Shown: positions 49,200 through 57,500, counted from the stretch's first letter. The stretch is 64,000 bases of DNA from an uncultured Candidatus Saccharibacteria bacterium (GCA_946482575.1 CAMLRZ010000001.1:62001-126000); one strand, 5' to 3'. The notes: generated by a model not told the origin, from the letters alone. A program made the numbers and translations.

Positions 49200-49739
49200 C
49201 TAGGCAGGGTTATATTCTTCAACAAAGGTTTGGCCATATGCAACGTCGAGGTGAAGCGTAGACTCCTTAGGGTCATTGTGCACCATTGGAAGTATTGATC
49301 GTATTGGCCCCCAGTGAGTCATAACAGCCACAGAATCATAACCAAGCGTAGCAATATGCGCCAAGGCTGAGCGCAACCGCTCCTCCATTTGTTGCCAGGA
49401 TTCGCCGTTTGGCGGTACAAACGTATAGCGTTCTTCAGTTGTAAGCTTTCCAAGTTCAGCGGCAATTTGCGGCCATTCCCAGTCAGACCAGTCACCGAAA
49501 TTTCGTTCCTCGAGACCTTGTTGAGTAATACTTGGCGCATCTAACGCAAGCGCCAGAGCTTCTGCTGCAAATACGGCACGAGACTGCGTGGAATGAATGA
49601 CAGCCTGCGCCCCTTCATTGCGACAGGTTCCAATAATATGAGCAAGCTGTTCTTGGCCTTGTGGGCTTAGTGCATCCTGCTCGTCTGGCAAGCGAGCTTC
49701 TTTGTTGGTTTCGGGATGGCGGATTAGTACAAGTTTGAT
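49200..49739 (-). CDS. Histidine phosphatase family protein with probable ATC start
   Basis: A phosphoglycerate-mutase-like phosphatase of 179 residues. The essential N-terminal motif LIRHPET lies upstream of any ATG, GTG or TTG start in this frame: the first standard start (TTG at 49691) would cut it off. An AAGGAG SD sits 6 nt before an ATC codon at 49739-49737, directly followed by KLVLIRHPETN. ATC is thus the likely initiator, or a former ATG has mutated. The rest (HSTQSRAVFAAEAL, LEERNFGDW, MTHWGPIRS) is intact. Confidence 0.7.
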   Translation of the reverse strand: MKLVLIRHPETNKEARLPDEQDALSPQGQEQLAHIIGTCRNEGAQAVIHSTQSRAVFAAEALALALDAPSITQQGLEERNFGDWSDWEWPQIAAELGKLTTEERYTFVPPNGESWQQMEERLRSALAHIATLGYDSVAVMTHWGPIRSILPMVHNDPKESTLHLDVAYGQTFVEEYNPA

Positions 49740-49830
49740 GGCAAGCTCCTTGTCACATTAGCAAACAGTCATATTTGAGTTAATTATAGCAGTTTTCACC
49801 TTAAAAGTTCGAACATCGCATGTCAGACAG

Positions 49831-49849
49831 GGGGAGACAGGACTCGAAC
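49831..49849 (-). repeat. Duplicated 3' end of tRNA-Trp (att-like remnant)
   Basis: GGGGAGACAGGACTCGAAC at 49831-49849 is identical to 49935-49953 inside tRNA-Trp (T-arm and acceptor strand), in the same orientation, 104 nt away. Partial repeats of a tRNA 3' end downstream of the tRNA are the usual trace of tRNA-targeted integration; only a terminator lies between the copies now. Confidence 0.6.
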
Positions 49850-49870
49850 TTAAATTTACAGAGGTGAAAA

Positions 49871-49903
49871 TAGAAAAATCCGAGCATTTTATTACTCGGA
49901 TTT
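49871..49903 (-). terminator. Terminator of tRNA-Trp
   Basis: AAATCCGAG (49876-49884) and CTCGGATTT (49895-49903), 10-nt loop; read on the minus strand it is followed by a T-run. An outer 8-bp inverted repeat ACAGAGGT (49858-49865)/ACCTCTGT (49912-49919) encloses it. Confidence 0.8.
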
Positions 49904-49929
49904 GAGGCTTGACCTCTGTTATTTCTTCG

Positions 49930-50005
49930 TGGCAGGGGAGACAGGACTCGAACCTGCAACCAACGGTTTTGGAGACCGCTACTCTACCAATTGAGCTACT
50001 CCCCT
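49930..50005 (-). tRNA. tRNA-Trp (anticodon CCA)
   Basis: Complete cloverleaf on the minus strand: acceptor AGGGGAG/CTCCCCT, D-arm TAGCTCAATTGGTAGAGTA, anticodon loop CTCCAAA (CCA), T-arm GGTTCGAGTCC, discriminator G, encoded CCA. Promoter on the minus strand: TTGCCG (50063-50058), 16-nt spacer, TAATAT (50041-50036). Confidence 0.95.
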
Positions 50006-50153
50006 AAGTGTGTGTTCAAACAGCGAACGACACAAATATTACCGCACCTGCGCGTTGCGGCAACTGCCTCATTATACGACTTTTTGGCCATTTTGTCACC
50101 CCGCTATCCCGCAAAAGCCAATACTATGCCAAGCGAGCTGGTATGCTAATAAA

Positions 50154-51059
50154 ATGTCAGAATATTTTCCACTCAATACCGACGACCTTCATCACATAAA
50201 AGAGGTCGCTTTTAACGACCGCTACTTTACGGTGTTACCTCACGACCAGGGCGTGCAGTTTCACGATCCGCTCACGCAGGAGCCGCTGCAACCCGGGCAC
50301 GTTCCGCCCAGCATCGAGCAAACGCCCGATCTAGCGGCGGGCAACGCTTATTTGCGCCACCGGGCGCAGGAAACTTTTAGGGTACAGCTCTTTTTGGCAC
50401 CTCATGGCGGGGCAGAGGACTTTGCCACGGCGCAAGCAGCTTATGGGGAACATCTGCAGGCAGTGCCGCACTTGGGAGTTGAAACATCGTGGACAATGCC
50501 GCGCCCCAATACGCCACCCACTTTGGCGGAGGTCGCCCCTGACTTATCGCACTCGCCACCGCGCCGCGAAGCGTTTCAGCGCGCTGTTTTAGACTGGCTA
50601 GATCGCGAAGGCAAGCAACCACTATTTTGCGATATTACCGACGGCAGTACGCCCCAGTCTGCCATGAATACGGCAATCAATAAACTGTGGAACGATATTT
50701 TTGCAACCATTCCGCGCAACCCGCATCTGACGCCAGCTCAACAAAACGCGGCTCAAACCATCGCAGAGCGACTTTATCAGTGCGTACGCCAGTCGGCCAT
50801 TGTGGCGCGACTGGGCTGGTGGGGTCTACAGCTCGAAAGCGCTGGTCAGCAGCCCGATCACCTTAACTTGATGGCGGGGAGCTGGCATATCAGTTCTTTG
50901 GCACGTTTGCAGCGATTGGGCAACGTTCAGACCACCGTACATCGCACGCCCGAAGACCCGCAACAAACAGCCGCCTATAAAGAATTTGCCCGCGGGAGCA
51001 TTGAAGCTTCAATTACTGGCAGGGCAGGAATGCGCTATTTGAGCATCCCACGACCATAA
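50154..51059 (+). CDS. Hypothetical protein (301 aa)
   Basis: Not recognised. Soluble, rich in His, Pro and Gln, no membrane segment or signal peptide; a central PHGGAEDFATAQAAYGEHL and a C-terminal helical domain (SAIVARLGWWGLQLES; SLARLQRLGNV). The ATG at 50154 lies 6 nt after extended -10 TGGTATGCT (50139-50147), so the open frame upstream is excluded. Possibly cotranscribed with nothing; the next gene has its own -10 box. Confidence 0.6.
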   Translation: MSEYFPLNTDDLHHIKEVAFNDRYFTVLPHDQGVQFHDPLTQEPLQPGHVPPSIEQTPDLAAGNAYLRHRAQETFRVQLFLAPHGGAEDFATAQAAYGEHLQAVPHLGVETSWTMPRPNTPPTLAEVAPDLSHSPPRREAFQRAVLDWLDREGKQPLFCDITDGSTPQSAMNTAINKLWNDIFATIPRNPHLTPAQQNAAQTIAERLYQCVRQSAIVARLGWWGLQLESAGQQPDHLNLMAGSWHISSLARLQRLGNVQTTVHRTPEDPQQTAAYKEFARGSIEASITGRAGMRYLSIPRP

Positions 51060-51133
51060 CGAGCTGCGTAAAAATAACCACAGCAGCAGCGCCCTCTTTC
51101 AGATTATGCAAAAATCTGGCATACTAATTGAAG

Positions 51134-51796
51134 ATGTCCAAGGTCATACCTACCAAACCACTGTTAATTTTGCTCTACGGCTTTCCCGGCGCGGGCAAAA
51201 CATACTTTGCACGACAACTTACCGAGCATTTGCAGGCCGCCCACATTCAAGGCGATCGCATTCGCGGTGAACTCTTTCAAAAGCCACAGTACGACAAAGA
51301 AGAGAATCAAGTTATCACGCAGCTCATGGATTACATGACTGAGCAATTCCTGGACGCCGGTATCAGCGTAGTGTACGACACCAACGCACTCCGCGTTAGT
51401 CAGCGCCGCCAGCTGCGCGACATGGCGCGCAAGTCCGGGGCGCAATGCCTGTTGGTTTGGCTGCAAATTGACCACGAAAGTGCCATTGCACGCGCCACCA
51501 AACGAGATCGCCGCCGCAGCGACGACAAATTTGCTATGCCCATTGACCGTTCCATCTTTGATCGCATCGGTTCCGGCATGCAAAACCCGCTTGTTACCGA
51601 AGACCACATTGTAATCAGCGGCAAGCACACCTTTAACACACAACTAAGCGCCTTCATGAAGCGCTTGCGCGAATTAGGCCTGGCCAGCTCCGGCCAAACC
51701 GCCAGCAAGCTAGTTCGTCCTGGTCTGGTAAACCTGGTGCCCAATCCCACTGCCGGTCGCGTAGACATGTCCCGACGCAATATCGTAATCCGATAG
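51134..51796 (+). CDS. P-loop ATPase/kinase (AAA_33-like)
   Basis: A 220-residue P-loop protein: Walker A GFPGAGKTYF near residue 15, AHIQGDRIRGELF, VVYDTNALRVSQRRQLRDMARKSGAQCLLVWL typical of the AAA_33 family (polynucleotide-kinase and small-molecule kinase relatives), and a lid RATKRDRRRSDDKF. Substrate unknown. ATG at 51134 sits 8 nt after TGGCATACT (51117-51125). Followed by a YgjP metallopeptidase gene after 9 nt. Confidence 0.78.
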   Translation: MSKVIPTKPLLILLYGFPGAGKTYFARQLTEHLQAAHIQGDRIRGELFQKPQYDKEENQVITQLMDYMTEQFLDAGISVVYDTNALRVSQRRQLRDMARKSGAQCLLVWLQIDHESAIARATKRDRRRSDDKFAMPIDRSIFDRIGSGMQNPLVTEDHIVISGKHTFNTQLSAFMKRLRELGLASSGQTASKLVRPGLVNLVPNPTAGRVDMSRRNIVIR

Positions 51797-51805
51797 GTGG
51801 CCACC

Positions 51806-52543
51806 ATGGCAACCAAACAAATCACGCTTCCGCAAATTGGCACCGTTACCCTATACAAGCGGCGAGGCAACCAGAGCCTCCGGCTGAGCGTGGGTCCCGG
51901 TGGCGACGTGCGCGTTTCGCTGCCCCCATGGGTTCCGTACAAAGTAGCCGAGGAATTTGCCAAGTCCAAAGCTAGCTGGATCGCCGCACATCAGGTAACC
52001 GAGCCCGTGGTCAAGTTGTCGCACGGCCAATACATTGGCAAGCAGTATCGTTTATACTTTACGCCCGAAGAAGGCCGCACCACCGTTGCCACCCGCGTCT
52101 ACAAAACCGAAATTTATGTCACACATCCGGCGCATATCAGCCCTGAACATCCAGATATTCAAACCAAAGCCCATCGAGCCAGCATCCGTGCACTTAAGCA
52201 GGAAGCCGAGCGCCTTTTGCCACCTCGCTTGGCTGAGCTGGCCCAAAAGCATGGGTTTTCGTACACTAGCGTAGACGTAAAGCGACTAAAGAGCCGATGG
52301 GGAAGCTGCAGCAGTCGCCAGGAAATTGTTCTGAACCTGTACTTAATGCAATTACCGTGGCATCTGATAGATTACGTATTACTGCACGAGCTTACACATA
52401 CCAAAGTAATGCGACATGGTGAGCCATTTTGGCAAGAATTAGAACGACATTTGCCGAATGCCAAAGGGCTGCGCCGCGAAATTAATACGCGCCAACCAAT
52501 TCTCTCGCCAAAAGCGCTCAGTACCGACCAAACTGTGGCATAA
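51806..52543 (+). CDS. YgjP-like (DUF45) zinc metallopeptidase
   Basis: A 245-residue YgjP/WLM-type protein: KSRWGSCSSRQEIVLNLYLMQLPWHLIDYVLLHELTHTKVMRHGEPFW contains the HELTH zinc motif near residue 195 and the third His (RHGEPFW). The family resembles SprT/Wss1-type proteases. AGGTGG is the SD for the ATG at 51806; a GTG at 51797 is possible. Operon with the upstream kinase. Confidence 0.85.
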   Translation: MATKQITLPQIGTVTLYKRRGNQSLRLSVGPGGDVRVSLPPWVPYKVAEEFAKSKASWIAAHQVTEPVVKLSHGQYIGKQYRLYFTPEEGRTTVATRVYKTEIYVTHPAHISPEHPDIQTKAHRASIRALKQEAERLLPPRLAELAQKHGFSYTSVDVKRLKSRWGSCSSRQEIVLNLYLMQLPWHLIDYVLLHELTHTKVMRHGEPFWQELERHLPNAKGLRREINTRQPILSPKALSTDQTVA

Positions 52544-52550
52544 TGGAGCT

Positions 52551-53651
52551 ATGATTCATCGAATTCTGCGCCGCAGGCAGCCAGCTGCCCTCGAGCATGA
52601 GCAACTTACCAGTCTTATCAACAGCATGGCCGACGGAGTTCTAGCGCTCGACAGCAAATTACATGTGGCGGTTTACAACGGTGCCGCGCTGAACATTTTG
52701 GACCTCAACAGCTCTATCTTGGGCAAACCCGTCAGTAGCATTCTGGCTCTGCGCGACAACAATAATCAAGAAGTCGATGTCAAAAAACTTATTGCAGACA
52801 TCACCACGGCCACCATTCGACGTGACTTGCTGGTGCAATACAAAGACGGCAGTACTGCCAACTTGTACCTTAGCATCGCGCCTGTGCACTTGGGCTATGG
52901 CCAACAGGGGCGCCGCGGCTACGTATTATTGATGCGCGACATCACGCGCGAAAAATCGCTCGAAGAAGAGCGTGACGAATTTATCAGTGTGGTCAGCCAC
53001 GAGCTCCGCACTCCCATTGCCATTACCGAGGGCAACATCAGCAACGCACAATACATCGTAGAAAAAAGCGGTGACCTAGAGCAGGTAAAAGCAGCTCTGC
53101 AACAATCGCACGATCAAGTTATGTTCCTGGCGAGCATGGTTAACGACCTAGCGACGTTGTCCCGCGCTGAGCGTGGCAAGTTGGTGGTGGAGGTGAGTGA
53201 AATCTCACTGCCAGCATTCATGGAAGGACTTAGCAAAGCCTATCAAAGCGACGCAGATGCCAAAGGTCTCAAGCTACACATCGAGGTTAAACCGGGTGCC
53301 GACGTGCTGCATTCAAGCGAGCTATATGTACGCGAAGTACTGCAAAACTTCATTACCAACGCCATTAAATATACCGACAAAGGTTCCGTTACCATTGGTG
53401 CCGAAAAAGTAGACAAGGGCATTCGTTTTACCGTGCACGACACCGGCATTGGTATTAGCAAAAGCGATCAGGAAAAGATCTTTGACAAGTTTTTCCGCTC
53501 CGAAGATTACCGCACGCGCAAAACCAATGGCACCGGCTTGGGCCTGTACGTAACCCTTAAGTTGGCTCGTTTGCTGCACGCCGAAATTGACGTCAAAAGC
53601 CAGCTCAACAAAGGCTCTACCTTTAGTATTTTCATTCCTGACCTCGAGTAA
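52551..53651 (+). CDS. Soluble sensor histidine kinase with PAS domain
   Basis: A 366-residue histidine kinase: PAS domain (about residues 20-130, SLINSMADGVLALD start), H-box SHELRTP with His 150, and a HATPase domain with N-box NAIKYT, G1 DTGIGIS, F-box FDKFFR and G2 GTGLGLY. No membrane segments, so it senses an intracellular signal. No response regulator gene is next to it. Leaderless: TGGCATAAT (52536-52544) ends 6 nt before the ATG at 52551; the frame is open upstream but overlaps the peptidase gene. Confidence 0.9.
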   Translation: MIHRILRRRQPAALEHEQLTSLINSMADGVLALDSKLHVAVYNGAALNILDLNSSILGKPVSSILALRDNNNQEVDVKKLIADITTATIRRDLLVQYKDGSTANLYLSIAPVHLGYGQQGRRGYVLLMRDITREKSLEEERDEFISVVSHELRTPIAITEGNISNAQYIVEKSGDLEQVKAALQQSHDQVMFLASMVNDLATLSRAERGKLVVEVSEISLPAFMEGLSKAYQSDADAKGLKLHIEVKPGADVLHSSELYVREVLQNFITNAIKYTDKGSVTIGAEKVDKGIRFTVHDTGIGISKSDQEKIFDKFFRSEDYRTRKTNGTGLGLYVTLKLARLLHAEIDVKSQLNKGSTFSIFIPDLE

Positions 53652-53652
53652 T

Positions 53653-55152
53653 CTAGACTTTGGGCAGGTGAGGAGTAACGTGCATTACCGGCAGGCACAC
53701 GTTGCGCCCCTTCCAAATTACTTCCGAGAATTCATATAGCCACATTGATCGCTGCATAACAGCAACGTCTAGCGCGGCCATGATTGGCAGAGCGATCAAG
53801 GCAAACGACCAGTGGTTAATGCGCGTGGCTTGCGCCATAAGCTCGTATGAAATCGTCAACAATACAGCCGCAACAGCAGCCAGGACGTGCGTGAGCCAGG
53901 TAATGGGCAGCCAGAAGCCCGCAATAGCCATTACAAAGGGCAAGATCAAAAACGTAATCTCCAATATAGTGTCCATACACACCTGCTCGGGTCGCTTATG
54001 CAACTGCGGATATCGCATGCGGATGGCCGTATCACGCTGCTCGGCTGGCCTTTTAACACTTTGCAGCCCCAATATGTGGTTACTTCGGATAAAGCTGTAG
54101 GCATCGTTTTTTACCAGCTGGCGAGCAAAGAAAGCTTCGGGCACAATGGCACGAGTCACCGCAGCAAACCCGCCCACGCGCTGCAAGGCTTGTTTTTTGA
54201 TAATCCAGCAACTGCTGAGCACCGGCGGACGATTAAACAAACGGCGAGGCGGCACCAGCTCCCACCAGTAGCGCATAGCCTGAATCAAGGCAGCCCGGCC
54301 ACGGGCGTCGGGCGTTCGCTCCGGCAAAATACTGATCATTTCTTTCTTGCGATCATGAATAGTTGCTACAATTTTGCGAATTGTATCTGGCTGGAACCGA
54401 ATATCCACGCCACAAAATAGCACATATTCACCACTAGACTCGCGCGCCAACTGATCGTAGGCCTGATTTTTTGCCAACCAGGTCGGGCGTGGCTCGTCAC
54501 CCTGTAAAAACCGCACGCCATCATGAGCAAAACTTCGGATAATCTCGGGGGTCCGCTTGTTTTGCGAGCAATCGTCTAACACCAACACTTCAAATTTAGG
54601 ATAATCACTGGCCAAAATACTGACCAAGCACTCGTGTAAATCCTCGGTTTCATTACGTGCCGGAATAGCGATAGAAATCGAGGGCAGCTCCATGGCGGCA
54701 TGATTTTTATGCGATAAGTTAGGATGCGTGCGCTTAATACGTCGCATAATAGAAAGCAGCAAAACTACCGCCACCACCACTTGCAACACCGCAACAGCAA
54801 ACCACAACGTCTGACGGTTAACAGATGACTGATACCAGCCCCACCACACCATCAACAGCGCCGCCTGCGGTGCCATTAAACGCCAACTGGTACGCAGCGC
54901 GGCCCGACGCAGATAACGTTCGTGCATTCGGCCTTTAAAAATACGCACTTGGTTAATAACCCGGTACAGTGCTACGAGCACAATCAGACCACTGAGCACA
55001 TTTGGCCGCCACATAAAGACCGCGCCAACCGAAAACATGGTGGCAATCATGGCTGCTGTGGCCAATACTTTGCGAACCCGCCATAAGAAGGGTATATATA
55101 AGAGTAATTCCAGCAGTGCACTGGCACCAAGGAGTATAAAGATTCCGTACAT
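53653..55152 (-). CDS. Membrane glycosyltransferase family 2 protein
   Basis: A 499-residue GT2 protein. Three N-terminal membrane segments, then the GT-A domain with SISIAIPARNETEDL, KFEVLVLDDCSQ and FCGVDIRF (DXD-like), then two to three C-terminal membrane segments and a C-terminal amphipathic part. Similar in layout to CrtQ/hopanoid-type glycosyltransferases; donor and acceptor unknown, probably lipid-linked. TATAGT (55164-55159) ends 6 nt before the ATG at 55152: leaderless. Confidence 0.82.
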   Translation of the reverse strand: MYGIFILLGASALLELLLYIPFLWRVRKVLATAAMIATMFSVGAVFMWRPNVLSGLIVLVALYRVINQVRIFKGRMHERYLRRAALRTSWRLMAPQAALLMVWWGWYQSSVNRQTLWFAVAVLQVVVAVVLLLSIMRRIKRTHPNLSHKNHAAMELPSISIAIPARNETEDLHECLVSILASDYPKFEVLVLDDCSQNKRTPEIIRSFAHDGVRFLQGDEPRPTWLAKNQAYDQLARESSGEYVLFCGVDIRFQPDTIRKIVATIHDRKKEMISILPERTPDARGRAALIQAMRYWWELVPPRRLFNRPPVLSSCWIIKKQALQRVGGFAAVTRAIVPEAFFARQLVKNDAYSFIRSNHILGLQSVKRPAEQRDTAIRMRYPQLHKRPEQVCMDTILEITFLILPFVMAIAGFWLPITWLTHVLAAVAAVLLTISYELMAQATRINHWSFALIALPIMAALDVAVMQRSMWLYEFSEVIWKGRNVCLPVMHVTPHLPKV

Positions 55153-55190
55153 GCTTATACTATACGGCGACTGCCTAAAATAATCACGTC

Positions 55191-55219
55191 TTGACGGCGC
55201 CCCCAAAATCAACTATGCT
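55191..55219 (+). promoter_or_regulatory. Promoter of secE-nusG
   Basis: TTGACG (55191-55196), 17-nt spacer, TATGCT (55214-55219). Start of transcription near 55226, only a few nt before a terminator hairpin. Confidence 0.7.
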
Positions 55220-55231
55220 TGACGTATTGGA

Positions 55232-55257
55232 CCCTACTATAGTTAGTAGGGTTTTTT
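55232..55257 (+). terminator. Attenuator in the secE-nusG leader
   Basis: CCCTACTA (55232-55239), TAGT loop, TAGTAGGG (55244-55251), then TTTTTT (55252-55257). A perfect intrinsic terminator placed between the promoter and the SD of secE, with no leader ORF. It suggests control of secE-nusG by early termination. Confidence 0.75.
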
Positions 55258-55273
55258 AGGTGAGGAGAACATC

Positions 55274-55675
55274 GTGGCCGACCAAACAGAGAACAAACCA
55301 AAGCGACGAATCCGCAAAGCGGAAACCGTACGCGAATTGTCTGCAAAAGCAGTCAGTCCTGTTAACGAGACCCCCAGCCGTGGCCGTCTTTTGTGGCGTG
55401 GTTTTACCGCTCCCGTACGATTGCTGGGCCGAGGTTTTGCAAAACTAGGACGTGTGTTGGGCAAATTCAAAGTAATGCGCGTAATTGGCCGTATTTTACT
55501 GCCACGATATTTCCGCAATAGCTGGAAAGAGCTACGCCTAGTAACCTGGCCGGGCTTCAAACAATCCCGCCAGCTCACCGGAGCCGTTATATTATTTGCC
55601 GTAATCTTTGGCGTGGTGGTTGCGCTTTTGGACTTCGGTTTGGACAAAGTATTTAAAGAGGTGCTATTAAAGTAA
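55274..55675 (+). CDS. secE: Protein translocase subunit SecE with basic N-terminal extension
   Basis: A 133-residue SecE. The core is the amphipathic helix and single membrane segment at the C-terminus (RNSWKELRLVTWPGFKQSRQLTGAVILFAVIFGVVVALLDF). The first 85 residues are an Arg/Lys-rich extension not found in short SecE proteins. Starts with GTG after a GAGGAGAAC SD. Partner of SecY at 12755. One nt separates its stop from the nusG start. Confidence 0.92.
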   Translation: MADQTENKPKRRIRKAETVRELSAKAVSPVNETPSRGRLLWRGFTAPVRLLGRGFAKLGRVLGKFKVMRVIGRILLPRYFRNSWKELRLVTWPGFKQSRQLTGAVILFAVIFGVVVALLDFGLDKVFKEVLLK

Positions 55676-55676
55676 T

Positions 55677-56219
55677 ATGACTAAACGATACGACAGCAGC
55701 AAACAGTGGTACGCAATCCACACTTACAGCGGTTACGAAGAAAAAGTAGCTGAATCAATCCGCCAACGTGCAGACTCACTAGACATGAAAGACAAGATCT
55801 TTCAGGTTTTGGTGCCAAAAGAAAAAATGATCGAGATCAAAAATGGTAAACGCCGCGTGGTTGAAAAGCGCATCTTCCAGGGTTATGTTCTGGTTGAGAT
55901 CAAAATGAGTGAAGACGCATGGTACATCGTGCGCAACACTCCTGGTGTTACCGGCTTTGTTGGCTCGGGCACCGAACCAACTCCTATCGGTAAAGAAGAA
56001 ATCGAGAAGATCCAGAAGCGCATGGGTCTTGAACAGCCTAAGCACAAGATTGACTTCCGTCTTGGCGAAGTTGTCAGCATCGTAGACGGTCCATTCAAGG
56101 GCTTTGACGGCGCTATCAACGAAATCGACGCCCAAAAGGGTAAGCTGAAGGTTCTGGTGAACATGTTCGGCCGCGAAACTCCTGTTGAGCTCGACAGCCT
56201 CCAAGTAAAACGCGTTTAG
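55677..56219 (+). CDS. nusG: Transcription termination/antitermination factor NusG
   Basis: A 180-residue NusG: NGN domain (KQWYAIHTYSGYEEKVAESI, residues 11-30; IFQGYVLVEIKMSEDAWYIVRNTPGVTGFVG) and C-terminal KOW domain (EVVSIVDGPFKGFDGAINEIDAQKGKLKVLV). Binds RNA polymerase and couples it with ribosome or Rho. Cotranscribed with secE behind the leader attenuator. Confidence 0.97.
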   Translation: MTKRYDSSKQWYAIHTYSGYEEKVAESIRQRADSLDMKDKIFQVLVPKEKMIEIKNGKRRVVEKRIFQGYVLVEIKMSEDAWYIVRNTPGVTGFVGSGTEPTPIGKEEIEKIQKRMGLEQPKHKIDFRLGEVVSIVDGPFKGFDGAINEIDAQKGKLKVLVNMFGRETPVELDSLQVKRV

Positions 56220-56224
56220 TAGTA

Positions 56225-56512
56225 ATGACTTCGGCTGAACAAGGGCCCGGCAGCAACTGCCTCCGGGTTGCATTACAATTACAACGTGTGCAAGCCAGAG
56301 CTGGCGTCATTAAACATGGCATCACTGGTGAGTTTCCTGACCACGCCATGCCAGAAGTGCTGCCTCAGCCGTGCTCCGCATTGGGTTGCACAGCACTCGC
56401 GGGTGTGATCAATGGCGAAATAGTTCCTAGTGAAGAACAGTGCGGCCTGGTGCAAAGTCTCATAGAAAAGCACGCGCAAGAAGACCAAGGAGATTCTTGG
56501 GAAGACTCGTAA
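56225..56512 (+). CDS. Hypothetical protein (95 aa) between nusG and rplK
   Basis: Not recognised and only weakly supported. The ATG follows the nusG stop by 5 nt, consistent with reinitiation, and the frame runs to within 13 nt of the rplK promoter. Several Cys residues, acidic C-terminus (HAQEDQGDSWEDS), no membrane segment. The first codons overlap a possible hairpin CCCGGCAG/CTGCCTCCGGG that might instead serve as a nusG terminator. Confidence 0.4.
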   Translation: MTSAEQGPGSNCLRVALQLQRVQARAGVIKHGITGEFPDHAMPEVLPQPCSALGCTALAGVINGEIVPSEEQCGLVQSLIEKHAQEDQGDSWEDS

Positions 56513-56524
56513 AACCTACCCGAG

Positions 56525-56553
56525 TAGACATAACAAGCAAATAGTAGTATAAT
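56525..56553 (+). promoter_or_regulatory. Promoter of rplK
   Basis: TAGACA (56525-56530), 17-nt spacer, TATAAT (56548-56553). Leader of about 70 nt before rplK. Confidence 0.75.
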
Positions 56554-56628
56554 CAGCTCTGTTACGCACATGTGGTGAGTCGCTTCAACTAACTCACTAC
56601 GTATGACAAATCTATAAAAGGAATAACC

Positions 56629-57057
56629 ATGGCAAAAGCTGTAAAAGCAAATGTAAAGATGAAACTTCCAGCCGGCCGCGCCAGCGCTGCACCTCCAGTA
56701 GGTAGCGTTTTGGGTCAGCATGGTGTAAACATGATGGATTTCATCAACCCATTCAACGATCAAACCAAAGACATGCAGGGCGCAACCGTAACGGTTCACG
56801 TAACCATTTACGACGACCGCAGCATGAGCTTCTACGTTGTTGGTGCACCTACCGACGACTTGATCCGCGCTGAATTGGGCATCAAAAAGGGTTCTGGCAA
56901 GCCAAACTCAGAAAAAATTGAAAAGAAATTGACCGACGCTCAGTTGACTAAAATCGCTGAAGCCAAGGCTAAGGACATGAACACTTTGGACATTCCAGCC
57001 GTCAAAAAGATGGTTGCTGGTACTGCCCGCTCAATGGGTGTTGAAATCGAAGCCTAA
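56629..57057 (+). CDS. rplK: 50S ribosomal protein L11
   Basis: A 142-residue L11: KANVKMKLPAGRASAAPPVGSVLGQHGVNMMDF (N-terminal domain) and the C-terminal rRNA-binding domain KIAEAKAKDMNTLDIPAVKKMVAGTARSMGV. Forms the GTPase-associated centre. AAAGGAATAACC SD. Followed by a terminator before an unknown gene, not directly by rplA. Confidence 0.97.
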   Translation: MAKAVKANVKMKLPAGRASAAPPVGSVLGQHGVNMMDFINPFNDQTKDMQGATVTVHVTIYDDRSMSFYVVGAPTDDLIRAELGIKKGSGKPNSEKIEKKLTDAQLTKIAEAKAKDMNTLDIPAVKKMVAGTARSMGVEIEA

Positions 57058-57072
57058 AACTTTAGAATCCTA

Positions 57073-57106
57073 AAAGAGGTGACCCGTTACGGTTCGCCTC
57101 TTTTTT
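57073..57106 (+). terminator. Terminator after rplK
   Basis: AAAGAGGTGA (57073-57082) pairs with TCGCCTCTTT (57094-57103; one G-T), loop of about 11 nt, T-run to 57106. The SD of the next gene follows immediately, so it may act as an attenuator between rplK and that gene. Confidence 0.8.
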
Positions 57107-57122
57107 ATTGAAAGGAGAAGAC

Positions 57123-57500
57123 ATGGAAAGTACCTACGCATTAGACGCCGAAGCAACCCAAGCATTTCTAAACCGCATTTACCCGTATAACACCGAAGAT
57201 CTGCCAGAATATGATGTTAGCGCACTGGCAGGTGAGCTAGATACCGCTCGCTGTAGCAGCGTTGGCCGTACGGCGCTCGGCACAGTACCAGTGCAGGTGC
57301 AGGGCAAGATTCCAGGTGCTGAAAGCATCTCGGAAGAAACGCAAGAAATGGCCATCCCCGTATTGCCCGACACTACGGCAGTACTGGTGAAAACAGTTCG
57401 CTTAAGCACTGATCCGCGCCTGGTGCCATTCGGCGAAGATCCCCACAATTATCCCAGGGGCAATCGACAGCGCTTTTTCTTGGCAGAGGTGCTGGATTAG
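57123..57500 (+). CDS. Hypothetical acidic protein (125 aa) between rplK and rplA
   Basis: Not recognised. Acidic, soluble: STYALDAEATQAFLNRIYPYNTEDLP at the start, a beta-rich middle (GTVPVQVQGKIPGAESISEETQEMAIPVL) and FFLAEVLD at the end. A GAAAGGAGAAG SD 3-12 nt before the ATG. It is inserted between L11 and L1 genes that are normally adjacent, between a terminator and the rplA promoter, whose -35 box lies in its last codons. Confidence 0.65.
   Translation: MESTYALDAEATQAFLNRIYPYNTEDLPEYDVSALAGELDTARCSSVGRTALGTVPVQVQGKIPGAESISEETQEMAIPVLPDTTAVLVKTVRLSTDPRLVPFGEDPHNYPRGNRQRFFLAEVLD

Noticed and set aside
49200..49691. TTG start for the histidine phosphatase
   Set aside because: It would remove the essential RHP motif, which is encoded just upstream in frame behind a good SD.
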